Below are positions 8,699-17,311 of a stretch of DNA of 64,000 bases, piece by piece. Numbering within the stretch: the first letter of the stretch is position 1; each line of letters starts with the position of its first letter. The stretch comes from an uncultured Planctomycetaceae bacterium (GTDB lineage: Bacteria; Planctomycetota; Planctomycetia; Planctomycetales; Planctomycetaceae). Below the pieces are notes generated by a model that did not search any database, was not told where the DNA came from, and was given only the letters and a program-made list of their open reading frames with translations. The translations under genes and the position numbers were made by a program. The stretch covers positions 49,014 to 113,013 of the forward strand of contig CALSLT010000042.1 of assembly GCA_943787265.1 (NCBI GenBank), written 5' to 3'.

Positions 8699-9964
8699 CT
8701 ATTCGATCTCGTATGGCTGTTCCAAACGGAACTTCGCGTTCTGTTCGAGAAACGCCGCGATCCGGTCTTCACGTCCCAGCGCCACCGGAATGAAATCAAG
8801 AGCCTGCTGCAGACGTTCGTTCGGCTCGGCACAACTGAATCGAAGAAACCCATGCCCGGCGTCGCCGAAACATTCGCCGCCCAGGCAGGCAACTCCGAAG
8901 TCATCATCCGCCCCTTCGAGCAGGTACAGAGCCAGCCCGTGGCTGGTGATACCGAGTCGGTTGCAGATCGGAGCAACATTCGGAAACACGTAAAACGTCG
9001 ACGTCGGATCAAGCGAGTGAACTCCGTCAATCTGATTAAGCCCCTCGGTCAGCAGAACAACCTTTTCGCGGAACTTCTGCATGACCTCGTCGCGTTCGAC
9101 GCTGTCTTTCTCCAAGGCAGCGGCGCCGGCCAACTGAACCAGGGCGGGAGTACACGAAAGTGTCGTGTTGACCATCTTGCCAATCGCGTCGGCAATGCGG
9201 TCACCCGTCACGCAAAACCCGAGCCGCCAGCCACTCATGCTGTACGACTTGCTGAATGTGTAAGCAGCAACGGCCTGATCCATCATTCCGGGCTGTTCGA
9301 GAATCGAATGATGCCGCCCCTTCCAAACCATGTGGCAGTAAGGCTCGTCACTGAACACGGCGATGTCTTTGCCACGAATTAAATCGGCAATGTCTCGCAG
9401 GTCATCTTCCGTTGTGATCCCACCCGTCGGGTTGTGAGGCGAGTTCAGCATGATCGCCTTGGGCGACGGATCATTCGCGATGAAATTCTCGATGTCTGAG
9501 ATTGACGGACGAAACTCGTTGCTCTGCCGCAGCGGAGCAAACACTGGCCGTGCCTGACGTCTCAGAATGTTCGGCACGTAGGTCGGGAAGTACGGGCTGA
9601 ACACCAGACATCCGTCGCCGGGATTCAGAAAGGCCTCGCAGAAGAACTGCTCAAAGACTTTCGCACCGGGACCGGCAATCACATTCGACGGTTCCGCCGG
9701 AATGTTGAACTCGTTCTTCACAAAGTTGGCGGCGGCCGTGCGAAACTCAGGCACTCCCGGCGAAGGGCAGTAGTGGCTGACGTTATTCTGAATGGCTGCC
9801 GTGCCGGACGTCTTGGCGTTCGCTGTCGAATCAAACGGGCTGTCCCCGATCTCCAGTTCGACGACATCCTTGCCCTGAGCCTTCAACTGTTTGGCAACGG
9901 CCAGAACAGTAAAAGCGGTTTCGACGGTGAGGCTGCTTGAGAATTCGCTGAGACTTGCGGACAC
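8699..9964 (-). CDS. Class I/II pyridoxal-phosphate aminotransferase
   Basis: A fold-type I aminotransferase of 421 residues, related to aspartate and other amino acid aminotransferases. Visible family motifs: the NSPHNPTGG loop with the PLP-binding Asn, the FSDEPYCHMVW segment with the Asp that contacts the pyridine nitrogen, and TFSKSYSMSGWRLGF with the Schiff-base Lys. The C-terminal FLRFSCAEPNERL supplies the carboxylate-binding Arg. The start is GTG at 9964 with AAGGAA about 8 bases upstream. The substrate cannot be read from the sequence. It is first in a tight minus-strand run with the DUF1552 and isomerase genes, so they are probably co-transcribed, though no pathway links them obviously. 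Confidence 0.92.
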   Translation of the reverse strand: MSASLSEFSSSLTVETAFTVLAVAKQLKAQGKDVVELEIGDSPFDSTANAKTSGTAAIQNNVSHYCPSPGVPEFRTAAANFVKNEFNIPAEPSNVIAGPGAKVFEQFFCEAFLNPGDGCLVFSPYFPTYVPNILRRQARPVFAPLRQSNEFRPSISDIENFIANDPSPKAIMLNSPHNPTGGITTEDDLRDIADLIRGKDIAVFSDEPYCHMVWKGRHHSILEQPGMMDQAVAAYTFSKSYSMSGWRLGFCVTGDRIADAIGKMVNTTLSCTPALVQLAGAAALEKDSVERDEVMQKFREKVVLLTEGLNQIDGVHSLDPTSTFYVFPNVAPICNRLGITSHGLALYLLEGADDDFGVACLGGECFGDAGHGFLRFSCAEPNERLQQALDFIPVALGREDRIAAFLEQNAKFRLEQPYEIE

Positions 9965-10355
9965 GATGTTATTCCTTGGGGTCTTTATTTGAGTAAGCGC
10001 GAGACTGATTGAGGAAGGTCCCGACTACGTATCGGACGCCGGTTATAGTGCGTCGCGTCAAACAATTCACGCACGTCAACATCGATCGCGATTGGCGACG
10101 ATTCTGCGGAGCAAGGCAGTGTCCCGACGTGTTCGACTGATCTTTCATTAGCCTGGCAATCGGACAACTTCTCGCTGGCCAACGTCCCAGCGATTCCTGA
10201 CAAAGTTACGGATTGTCGGTTGACTATGAAAAAGTGCAAACGGTGTTGGACGGAAGAAAGTCGCAATGTACAGTCCGCAGCAGCGGTGCCACGCGGATGA
10301 ACACTTCTCACGCACAGCCTCGCACTTCTCATTTACTTTCGTCGAGGACACCCCA
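9965..10355. other. Intergenic region between divergent aminotransferase and DUF2167 genes
   Basis: About 390 bases separating two divergent genes. It must carry both promoters. I see no convincing open frame with a ribosome binding site, no RNA gene and no strong hairpin. Confidence 0.4.
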
Positions 10356-11279
10356 ATGTTCACAAGTCCGAAACTGACACCACGCCAGATCGTCGCCACG
10401 CTAACCGTTGTCGTCACACTGCTAGTTGCAAACGTAAGCTCCGGCATCGCACAGGACGAAGAGTTAGGCCAACTCTCTCCTGAGCAGCAACAGATGATCG
10501 CACTTTATGCGTCAATTGACTGGCAGGCAGGCCCGGCGACAGTGGACATAGGCAACAATGCTCAGATCACGATTCCGGAAGGATTTCAGTTCACCGGACG
10601 CCAGGGATCGATTGCCTGGAACCAACTGACTCAGAATCCGCCAGATAGCACGCTGGGAATCTTGATGCCGACCGCTGACGATCAGGACTGGTTCCTGGCG
10701 TTTCAGTTCGACAATGTTGGGTATGTCAAAGATGACGAGAAAGCTGACCTCGATGCCGATGCAATCTTCGAGTCACTTCGCCAGGGAACGGAACAGTCCA
10801 ACGAGTTCCGAAGATCCCAAGGTTGGTCAGCGATCCACCTCGGTGGCTGGATCATTCCGCCGAAGTACGACGACAAGACGAATAACCTGGTCTGGGCGAC
10901 GAAGCTTCACGACGACAGCGGAGTGGACAACGCAAACCACAATATTCGAATCCTCGGTCGACGAGGCGTAATGACGGCAACTTTGGTCGCCAGCATCGAA
11001 GAGATGAACGCAGCAACGGCAACGACCGACCAATTGTTGACCAGCTTTGAATTCAAGTCCGGCGAGACGTATGCAGAGTTCACCTCAGGAGACAAAATCG
11101 CTCAGTACGGTCTGACAGGACTGATCGCTGGCGGAGCAGCCGTCGCCGCCGTAAAAATGGGATTGTTCGCCAAGCTGTTTCAAGTTCTGGCTAAAGGCGG
11201 GAAGGCGATCATTCTGGTCATCATTGCCGCTGCTGCTGGAGTCAAGAAACTATTCTTCGGACGATCTGCCGAGGAGTAA
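10356..11279 (+). CDS. DUF2167 membrane protein
   Basis: A 307-residue exported DUF2167 protein. A signal peptide (about residues 1-33, IVATLTVVVTLLVANVSSGIAQ) leads into a periplasmic domain with family-like phrases: ASIDWQAGPATVDIGNNAQI, IPEGFQFTG, GILMPTADDQDWFLAFQFDNVGYVKDDEK, and LGGWIIPPKYDDKTNNLVWA. The C-terminus has hydrophobic segments (LTGLIAGGAAVAAVKMGLFAKLF and KAIILVIIAAAAGVKKLFFG) that anchor it in the membrane. The start at ATG 10356 is preceded by GAGGA at 7 bases; the 30 codons upstream are likely untranslated. DUF2167 has no defined function that I know. A strong terminator follows, so it is probably transcribed alone. Confidence 0.9.
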   Translation: MFTSPKLTPRQIVATLTVVVTLLVANVSSGIAQDEELGQLSPEQQQMIALYASIDWQAGPATVDIGNNAQITIPEGFQFTGRQGSIAWNQLTQNPPDSTLGILMPTADDQDWFLAFQFDNVGYVKDDEKADLDADAIFESLRQGTEQSNEFRRSQGWSAIHLGGWIIPPKYDDKTNNLVWATKLHDDSGVDNANHNIRILGRRGVMTATLVASIEEMNAATATTDQLLTSFEFKSGETYAEFTSGDKIAQYGLTGLIAGGAAVAAVKMGLFAKLFQVLAKGGKAIILVIIAAAAGVKKLFFGRSAEE

Positions 11280-11315
11280 GAACAAGCTCACACAGTAACA
11301 ATGCAATCGCACGTG

Positions 11316-11351
11316 AAAGTGACCTCGCCACGTTGATGACGAGGTCACTTT
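11316..11351 (+). terminator. Rho-independent terminator after DUF2167 gene
   Basis: A perfect 12-base-pair stem (AAAGTGACCTCG at 11316-11327 pairing with CGAGGTCACTTT at 11340-11351) followed by a short T-rich stretch, 36 bases after the DUF2167 stop codon. Confidence 0.8.
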
Positions 11352-11384
11352 TGCTTTGGTCTGTCAGATTCTTCGGACATCGGG

Positions 11385-12539
11385 ATGATTACCGCTTTAA
11401 GCGACACCGAACTGATTTTGATTGTCGTCGGTGTATTTTATTTCTCGGAGTGCATCTTCTGGCTGCCGGAAACTGCAGTCACGTTGACAAGTGCGTTCGG
11501 CAAGCTGCGGTTCGCGACTTCGCCTGTTTTTCTACGACGCACAAACTCTCAGGCCGCCATTCTCTCGCCATTTCCCTGGTCGAAGAGTCTCGTCACTGAA
11601 GACTGGCCCGTCGCTGTTTCACCAGGCGGCATGGCGATCCTCTTTGGTCCGCACGCCGGGCAGATCATCGCGTTCGAAGATCTGGAGTCAGTTGAAGCTG
11701 AGAAACATTCGCTCCGACTTAACAAATGCTCCATCCGATTCGCGACCAGCAGTGCTGCCCTGCAAATCGCAACGCTGTTGCAGGACATGAAGGACAGCAC
11801 TGTAGACGAACGCGGCTCGCTACTACGAACAGCCATACAGTCCCGGTTTTTACTGTCTGAAGTTTCAGCCCGCTTGGAAAAAGTTGAGCGATTTACTGAC
11901 AGTCTGAGAACAATTTCTCTGTTCATGTTTCTTTGGGTCTTCGCGTACGGACCGCTCCTGTACTACTCCGTCGATCTGCAGCCTGGTCTATTGTTTCGAT
12001 ACTTCACGCCGCTTGGAATTCTTTGGCTGACTGGCGTCGTTCTGTTCTCGATCGCTCAATATAAACTGCTGTTGAATTCGTCCTCTGAGCAGATTAGCCG
12101 AGTCGCAACGCTCTGCTTCTCTCCGGCAGCGGTCATGAGAGCTGCTCAGGCAATCTCGCGCGAAGCGTTTTCTCGCTTCGATCCGTCTGCGATGGCGGTG
12201 TCTGTCCTGCATCCGAAACAGTTGGACGAAGCGCTCAGCCAGCGACTCCGTAACCTTCTCTACCCGACGTCTTCAGACTTCCCGAACGAGTCTCCCAGCT
12301 TCACGACAACTTGCGAATGGTACAGTGAACTACAACTTACTACGTTTAAAGAGATGCTCACTGCAGCCAACATTGTTACCGATGAGCTGCTGCATCCGCC
12401 TGCTGCCGACTATGGTGCGTTGTCGTGGTGCCCGCGGTGCCTGTCCCAATACACGCTTCCGGACGGTGTTTGCTTTGACTGTCGAGGCGTAAGTCTGCAG
12501 AGTTTCGAAACTGACAAGTCCGATCTGGCTCCAACGTGA
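11385..12539 (+). CDS. Membrane hypothetical protein with C-terminal zinc-ribbon-like motif
   Basis: I do not recognise the family. The 384-residue protein starts with a hydrophobic segment (LILIVVGVFYFSECIFWL), has a soluble middle with VSPGGMAILFGPHAGQ-like phrasing, and then two clear transmembrane helices around residues 180-235 (ISLFMFLWVFAYGPLLYY and FTPLGILWLTGVVLFSIAQY). The C-terminal 130 residues are soluble and end with CPRCLSQYTLPDGVCFDC, a four-cysteine pattern that could bind zinc. It lies between the DUF2167 terminator and an esterase gene that follows by 31 bases, so it may be co-transcribed with the esterase. Function unknown. Confidence 0.8.
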   Translation: MITALSDTELILIVVGVFYFSECIFWLPETAVTLTSAFGKLRFATSPVFLRRTNSQAAILSPFPWSKSLVTEDWPVAVSPGGMAILFGPHAGQIIAFEDLESVEAEKHSLRLNKCSIRFATSSAALQIATLLQDMKDSTVDERGSLLRTAIQSRFLLSEVSARLEKVERFTDSLRTISLFMFLWVFAYGPLLYYSVDLQPGLLFRYFTPLGILWLTGVVLFSIAQYKLLLNSSSEQISRVATLCFSPAAVMRAAQAISREAFSRFDPSAMAVSVLHPKQLDEALSQRLRNLLYPTSSDFPNESPSFTTTCEWYSELQLTTFKEMLTAANIVTDELLHPPAADYGALSWCPRCLSQYTLPDGVCFDCRGVSLQSFETDKSDLAPT

Positions 12540-12570
12540 TCATCAGCCTGAAACTTGAGGAATTGACCGC

Positions 12571-13665
12571 ATGACTTTTCGATTGCTTTTAACAATTTCC
12601 TTCGCGACCACCGTGTCATCGCAAGTATCCGCACAGCAGACTGCTCGACTCGATCGAATGAACCTGCTGCAGTATCGAACTACATCCGGTGCAGTGAACC
12701 CGGTAACCAGTTCTGAGGAGTGGGAGCACCGGCGTCAGCAGATTCTTGCCGGTATGCAGCAGGTAATGGGCAACTACCCAGGCACAAAAAAACGACTTGC
12801 GCCGGCAGTCGAAATTCTTGAAGAAGCCGACGCCGGGACCTACGTTCGTCGACTTATTACATACCAGTCCGAAGTCGACGATCGGGCACCTGCCTACCTC
12901 TGCATCCCCAAAGATGTTCTTGAGGGAAAACGCAAAGCCGCGGCCGTGCTGTGCCTCCACCCGACCGACAACACTGTCGGTCACAAGGTTGTTGTCGGCC
13001 TGGGTGGTCGAGCAGGTCGACAATATGCTTCCGAGCTGGCCGAACGCGGCTACGTCACAATTTCACCGTCGTATCCTCACCTCGCCAACTACTATCCGAA
13101 CCTCGGAAAACTCGGCTACGTCAGCGGCACGATGAAAGCCATCCAGGACAACTCCCGCGCGATCGACCTGCTGGAAACACTCGACTACGTTGACACTTCG
13201 CGAGGTGTCGGGGCGATCGGCCATTCGCTCGGCGGCCACAACGCGATCTACACGGCCGTCTTCGATCAAAGGATCAGCGTCATCGCTTCAAGCTGCGGGT
13301 TTGATTCGTACCTCGACTACTATGGCGGCGCCGAACGGGTCTGGTTCTTCGGAAAAGGCTGGTGCCAGATTCGTTACATGCCCCGTCTTACTGACTACCG
13401 AGGCAGACTCGACGAAATCCCTTACGACTTCCACGAACTCCTTGGAGCGTTAGCTCCCCGGCCGCTCTTCGTAAACGCTCCACTCCACGACAGCAACTTT
13501 GTCGCCGCTAGCGTCGACCGCTGTGCGGATGCCGCTCGGCCGGTTTACAAACTCCTGGGCGACGAAAAGAACCTGGTTGTTCGACACCCGGATTCGAATC
13601 ACAACTTTCCGGACAAGATGCGAGCCGAAGCCTACGAGCTAATCGACTCCGTCCTTCGCCCTTGA
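12571..13665 (+). CDS. Secreted alpha/beta-hydrolase, dienelactone-hydrolase/acetyl-esterase type
   Basis: A 364-residue alpha/beta-hydrolase with a signal peptide (MTFRLLLTISFATTVSSQVSAQ). The chain shows the expected order: PAYLCIPKDVLEGKRKAAAV (substrate-side strand), LHPTD (oxyanion region), RGYVTISPSYPH, the nucleophile elbow GAIGHSLGGHNAIY with Ser in G-H-S-L-G, a WFF...GKGW insertion, then PRPLFVNAPLHDSN and the final catalytic His in HPDSNHNFP. Such planctomycete enzymes are usually annotated as acetylxylan esterase-like or dienelactone-hydrolase family; the substrate is not deducible. It probably works in the periplasm. It follows the preceding membrane protein gene by 31 bases. Confidence 0.88.
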   Translation: MTFRLLLTISFATTVSSQVSAQQTARLDRMNLLQYRTTSGAVNPVTSSEEWEHRRQQILAGMQQVMGNYPGTKKRLAPAVEILEEADAGTYVRRLITYQSEVDDRAPAYLCIPKDVLEGKRKAAAVLCLHPTDNTVGHKVVVGLGGRAGRQYASELAERGYVTISPSYPHLANYYPNLGKLGYVSGTMKAIQDNSRAIDLLETLDYVDTSRGVGAIGHSLGGHNAIYTAVFDQRISVIASSCGFDSYLDYYGGAERVWFFGKGWCQIRYMPRLTDYRGRLDEIPYDFHELLGALAPRPLFVNAPLHDSNFVAASVDRCADAARPVYKLLGDEKNLVVRHPDSNHNFPDKMRAEAYELIDSVLRP

Positions 13666-13748
13666 ATCACTTGACTGAGGACAGCATCCGTAGGGGATGA
13701 CAAGCGAAGCGCCGGCATACCACCTCAGCTTTCCGAAGTTACGACCAT

Positions 13749-16700
13749 CTACTGAAAGATTCGCCCGGCATAGCCAACGACCTTCGAGGTATCTCCCGTT
13801 CGATCAGCCGACGTCGCATACCCAACCTGACGCGACTGATGAAGGCTGCCGAGTTTCTTAAGCGTCTTCAGGACGATTACGGCGGGAATCATGCCGCACA
13901 TGCTAATGTGGTTTGCTCGGCATGTTTGAAACAGTGCGTCTTCGTCGAGCCGGTCCAGGTCCGCCAGAGCCAGTGCATCCAGCCGACGAGTCTCTTCGTC
14001 GTTCGCGTAGTGGTTCATGTCGCTTGAGATGAGCAGCAGCGGCGGTTCATCCATTTCACGAATCACCCCTGCGAGTTCGTCAGCAAACCGCTCGCAATTC
14101 TGAAGATTTCCACCGCCGACCGTGATGCCGACGACCTGCGTCTCTGGTGCCAGGCGAGCGATGATCGGCAGCTCGACCTCGATGCCGTGTTCTGCCTTGT
14201 GAGCGTTCGCGTCGGCTTCCAGACCGTCGATGCTTTCGACCAGTTTCATCGCTAATGCGTAATCGGAGGCAACGTTCTTTTCCGGAAGTATCCAGTTGTG
14301 ATGAGGAGCGACCGCCCAGTCGGTTCCATGCGGCGTATGTTTCGGGCCGATCGCGATTATCCGCTTCGGGATTCGGACTCGCTTCAGGACGTCGGCTGCC
14401 AGCTTTCCTGAAAACTGCCAACCAGCGTGCGGAACCATGATCGCTTTGCACGGTTCTGGAGTCGCCTCGCCAGCAAGCATGTTGTCCAGCATCGCGTTCA
14501 TCTCGGCAGGGGCCGCTGGATAGAACTTTCCAGCAACCGCAGGCGGTCGATCAGACGATCCTCGCGAAGGCTTCGGCACCGCAGAGTACGTGACTCGCGA
14601 ACTGGTCGCCTGAAAAGTCAAGCTGTAGATCATTCCGTAGGCAGGCTCGCGAACCTGGCAGGCCTGAGCGGTATCCGCAAGCACTTCCGTCGGCGACTTC
14701 TCACGATCGTAGACCCAGGCATTCTTCTGTCGCTCGTTGATCAGGAACCCTCGGTGAGCAGTATCAATTCCTTCGATCAGTGGCTGGTCGACCGTTCCGT
14801 GCATCGCCGCGTCGCTGACGACAGCGACGTCCAGTTCGAAGTTGCCGTTCAGAAAACCTCGCCGCCGCAATGTAGCCGCCGATTCTTCGCACAACGTGAA
14901 CGCCGTTGACTGAAGTGGCATCAGCTCCTTCAGTGACATCCGAGCGACAGTCAACTCGTTGCCGCCGCCTGGCAACGTGATGGTCATCGAAACGCCGTTT
15001 ACTGACGAGTCCGGAACGGTCCCACAGTAATACATCGGCGTCGCCCCGCGGACGATCGCTTCAATGTTGTCTTTGCAGATTCGGCGAATCTCTTCGATCT
15101 GCTCCGACTGATAATTCAGACGCGGCGCTGAATAATTGTCCGCATCTCCGTTCAACAGGCCACCTTTAATACAGTTGCCTTCGAAACGGAACAGGATCGT
15201 GTCCGGCTCTTTCCACGCTGTCGGCGGCAAACCAGCCTTAATGCAAACGTTGTCCAGGAACGTCTCAGAGTCCCAGCCGTTGTCGGTCGCAACGCCGGGC
15301 AGCAACAGCCCTCGCTGATTGCCTCGCACAATCTGCAACCCGTGAGTGCCGATTTCGATTTCGCCGATGCGAGCTTCGCCTTGTACGTTGACAGGCTCTG
15401 GCGCGAACAACAGCCAGACTTCGAGTTCCAGGTACGGCACCTCGACGGCGGAGATCCGCGGAAACCGTGGATCGGCCGTGGTCGTGCGCCGCGAAGAATC
15501 AACCAGAGTTTTCAGCAGCGGCATCGTCGCGCCGAACGAACCCATGCACGATCGCAATCGCCTCTGACGTTTCAGGCTGACGAAGATTCCCGACACGACG
15601 GCATTGCCAACTCCGATCGCATTGAGATCCGGGATACGAGCGTCGCGGTCGTCGATACACGCTTTGACGACTTCGGCAGCGGCGACTCGAATCGCTTCAC
15701 GCTGCTCATTGCTCAGCGGCATTCGAGTCGGAATTGGCTGTGTGGCAGGAGCCGGTGTTTGTGGCTGAGTTGGAACCGCGGATGCGGGAGCTGCGTTCTG
15801 GTTATTGCCCTGCCCCGCCAGCCACTCCAACGCCGAATCGTTGATCTTCACACCGTTGGCTGCACCGCCGCCGCCTGATTGCTCGTTCTTTCCAGCGCTC
15901 ATCGTGTCTCCATTCGAAGCGGCTTCATTCTTTGAAGCCGCACTGAGTCCATCAATGTGAAATTGTCTCATATCGACCGGCTGGCGTTTCCGTCCCCAGT
16001 TTCCCGGTCGTTCCTCAAACTTTCCTGAAATCGATTCTCCGCAATGCCGACACTGGTTGCCTTCCAAAGCGTAGACCCCCAGTGCGTACCAGTTTCGTTC
16101 AATCACCAGGTTCCGACAATTCGAGCAGTACGTACTTTGCCGATCCGCATCGTTGACGTTTCCAACATAGACATGCTTCAGCCCCGTCTGCATCGCCAGA
16201 TCGCGAGCGAGGATCAAAGTCTCATGCGGAGTGTTCGGTCGATCGGTCATCCGAAAATCGGGATGAAACGCCGAGAAATGAACTGGAACATCGTCGCCTA
16301 CGGCATCGAGTACCCAGTCGGCCATCTTCCGAATTTCGTCCGGCTTGTCGTTAGCGTCGGGGATGATCAGGTTTGTGATTTCGAACCAGACGTCCGTCTC
16401 GTGACGCAGCCATTTGAGCGTGTCGAGGATCGGCTCAAGGTGCGCGTACGTAATTTTGTAGTAGAACTCTTCCGTAAACGCCTTCAGATCGACATTCGCC
16501 GCGTCCATGTATTCGAAGAACGGCCCGCGAGCTTCTTCTGTGATGTACCCCGCCGTGACCGCGACCGACTTCACACCATGCTGACGACAGGCCTTTGCCG
16601 TTTCGATCGCGTACTCGGCCCAGACAATCGGATCGTTGTAGGTATAGGCAACGCTGTGGCAATCGAGCGATTTAGCCGCCAAAGCGATCTCTTCCGGGAA

Positions 16701-17078
16701 AGCGCGATGGCTCAGACGTTCAACTTCCCGAGCCTTCGAAATATCCCAGTTCTGGCAGAACTTGCAGCCCAGATTGCAGCCGGCCGTACCAAACGAAAGA
16801 ACGCTTGTCCCCGGGTAAAAATGGTTGAGCGGCTTCTTCTCGATCGGATCGATGCAGAACCCGGTGCTGCGACCGTACGTCGTCAGCATCATCTCGCCGC
16901 CAACGTTCTGCCTCACAAAGCAGAACCCTCGGTCGCCGTCCTTCATCGCGCACTCGCGAGGGCAGAGATCGCAGATCACTCGATCCGTCTCGGCATCCTT
17001 GTGCCACCATTTCCCTGGCAGCATTCCTTCGGCCGTGCCCCCCGCCGAGTCTCGCACCGTTGGCAGTTCGAAGTTCAT
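13749..17078 (-). CDS. Single-chain AmmeMemoRadiSam protein (radical SAM + AMMECR1 + MEMO1)
   Basis: A 1109-residue fusion of the three AmmeMemoRadiSam components normally encoded by separate genes. Residues 1-365 are the radical SAM enzyme, with CNLGCKFC at Cys101/105/108 for the 4Fe-4S cluster and extra cysteine pairs before (CDLCPREC) and after (CSNC, CRHC). A low-complexity Ala/Pro/Gln linker (366-455) leads to an AMMECR1 domain (about 455-650, with RSCMGSFG and GTHGLQIVRGNQRGLLLP). Residues 650-840 are a region I cannot assign. Residues 844-1109 are a MEMO1-type domain with VPHAGW (His884), GPKHTPHG (His914) and ISMCGM (Cys1061), matching the metal-site residues known in human MEMO1. The system's chemistry is not established. 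No sister genes lie next to it. Confidence 0.93.
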   Translation of the reverse strand: MNFELPTVRDSAGGTAEGMLPGKWWHKDAETDRVICDLCPRECAMKDGDRGFCFVRQNVGGEMMLTTYGRSTGFCIDPIEKKPLNHFYPGTSVLSFGTAGCNLGCKFCQNWDISKAREVERLSHRAFPEEIALAAKSLDCHSVAYTYNDPIVWAEYAIETAKACRQHGVKSVAVTAGYITEEARGPFFEYMDAANVDLKAFTEEFYYKITYAHLEPILDTLKWLRHETDVWFEITNLIIPDANDKPDEIRKMADWVLDAVGDDVPVHFSAFHPDFRMTDRPNTPHETLILARDLAMQTGLKHVYVGNVNDADRQSTYCSNCRNLVIERNWYALGVYALEGNQCRHCGESISGKFEERPGNWGRKRQPVDMRQFHIDGLSAASKNEAASNGDTMSAGKNEQSGGGGAANGVKINDSALEWLAGQGNNQNAAPASAVPTQPQTPAPATQPIPTRMPLSNEQREAIRVAAAEVVKACIDDRDARIPDLNAIGVGNAVVSGIFVSLKRQRRLRSCMGSFGATMPLLKTLVDSSRRTTTADPRFPRISAVEVPYLELEVWLLFAPEPVNVQGEARIGEIEIGTHGLQIVRGNQRGLLLPGVATDNGWDSETFLDNVCIKAGLPPTAWKEPDTILFRFEGNCIKGGLLNGDADNYSAPRLNYQSEQIEEIRRICKDNIEAIVRGATPMYYCGTVPDSSVNGVSMTITLPGGGNELTVARMSLKELMPLQSTAFTLCEESAATLRRRGFLNGNFELDVAVVSDAAMHGTVDQPLIEGIDTAHRGFLINERQKNAWVYDREKSPTEVLADTAQACQVREPAYGMIYSLTFQATSSRVTYSAVPKPSRGSSDRPPAVAGKFYPAAPAEMNAMLDNMLAGEATPEPCKAIMVPHAGWQFSGKLAADVLKRVRIPKRIIAIGPKHTPHGTDWAVAPHHNWILPEKNVASDYALAMKLVESIDGLEADANAHKAEHGIEVELPIIARLAPETQVVGITVGGGNLQNCERFADELAGVIREMDEPPLLLISSDMNHYANDEETRRLDALALADLDRLDEDALFQTCRANHISMCGMIPAVIVLKTLKKLGSLHQSRQVGYATSADRTGDTSKVVGYAGRIFQ

Positions 17079-17248
17079 CCAATGAAGCCCTGAGAGTGCT
17101 GACCGTCAAATTCCGTTCCGACGCACGAATACCGTGGCAATCCACCGCGAAACAATCCGAATCGGAATTCTAGGGCCCACTGGTCATCGACAGCAACGGC
17201 TATGTCTCTCGCAATTTCGCTCTCATTCTGGCAATGGACGAAACAGAA

Positions 17249-17283
17249 AACGCGTCCGACTCCAACAGGGAACCGGACGCGTT
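17249..17283 (-). terminator. Terminator downstream of blaR1-like gene
   Basis: A perfect 10-base-pair stem (AACGCGTCCG at 17249-17258 with CGGACGCGTT at 17274-17283). Read on the minus strand it is followed by TTTTCTGTTT, 29 bases after the stop codon of the M56/DUF1559 gene. Confidence 0.8.
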
Positions 17284-17311
17284 GCATTGTCTAAATGCTT
17301 CGTAAGTTGCA

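Noticed and set aside
16044..17093. Long plus-strand frame opposite the radical SAM domain
   Set aside because: It is antisense to a strongly supported gene, has no recognisable domain, and arises from codon bias on the other strand.
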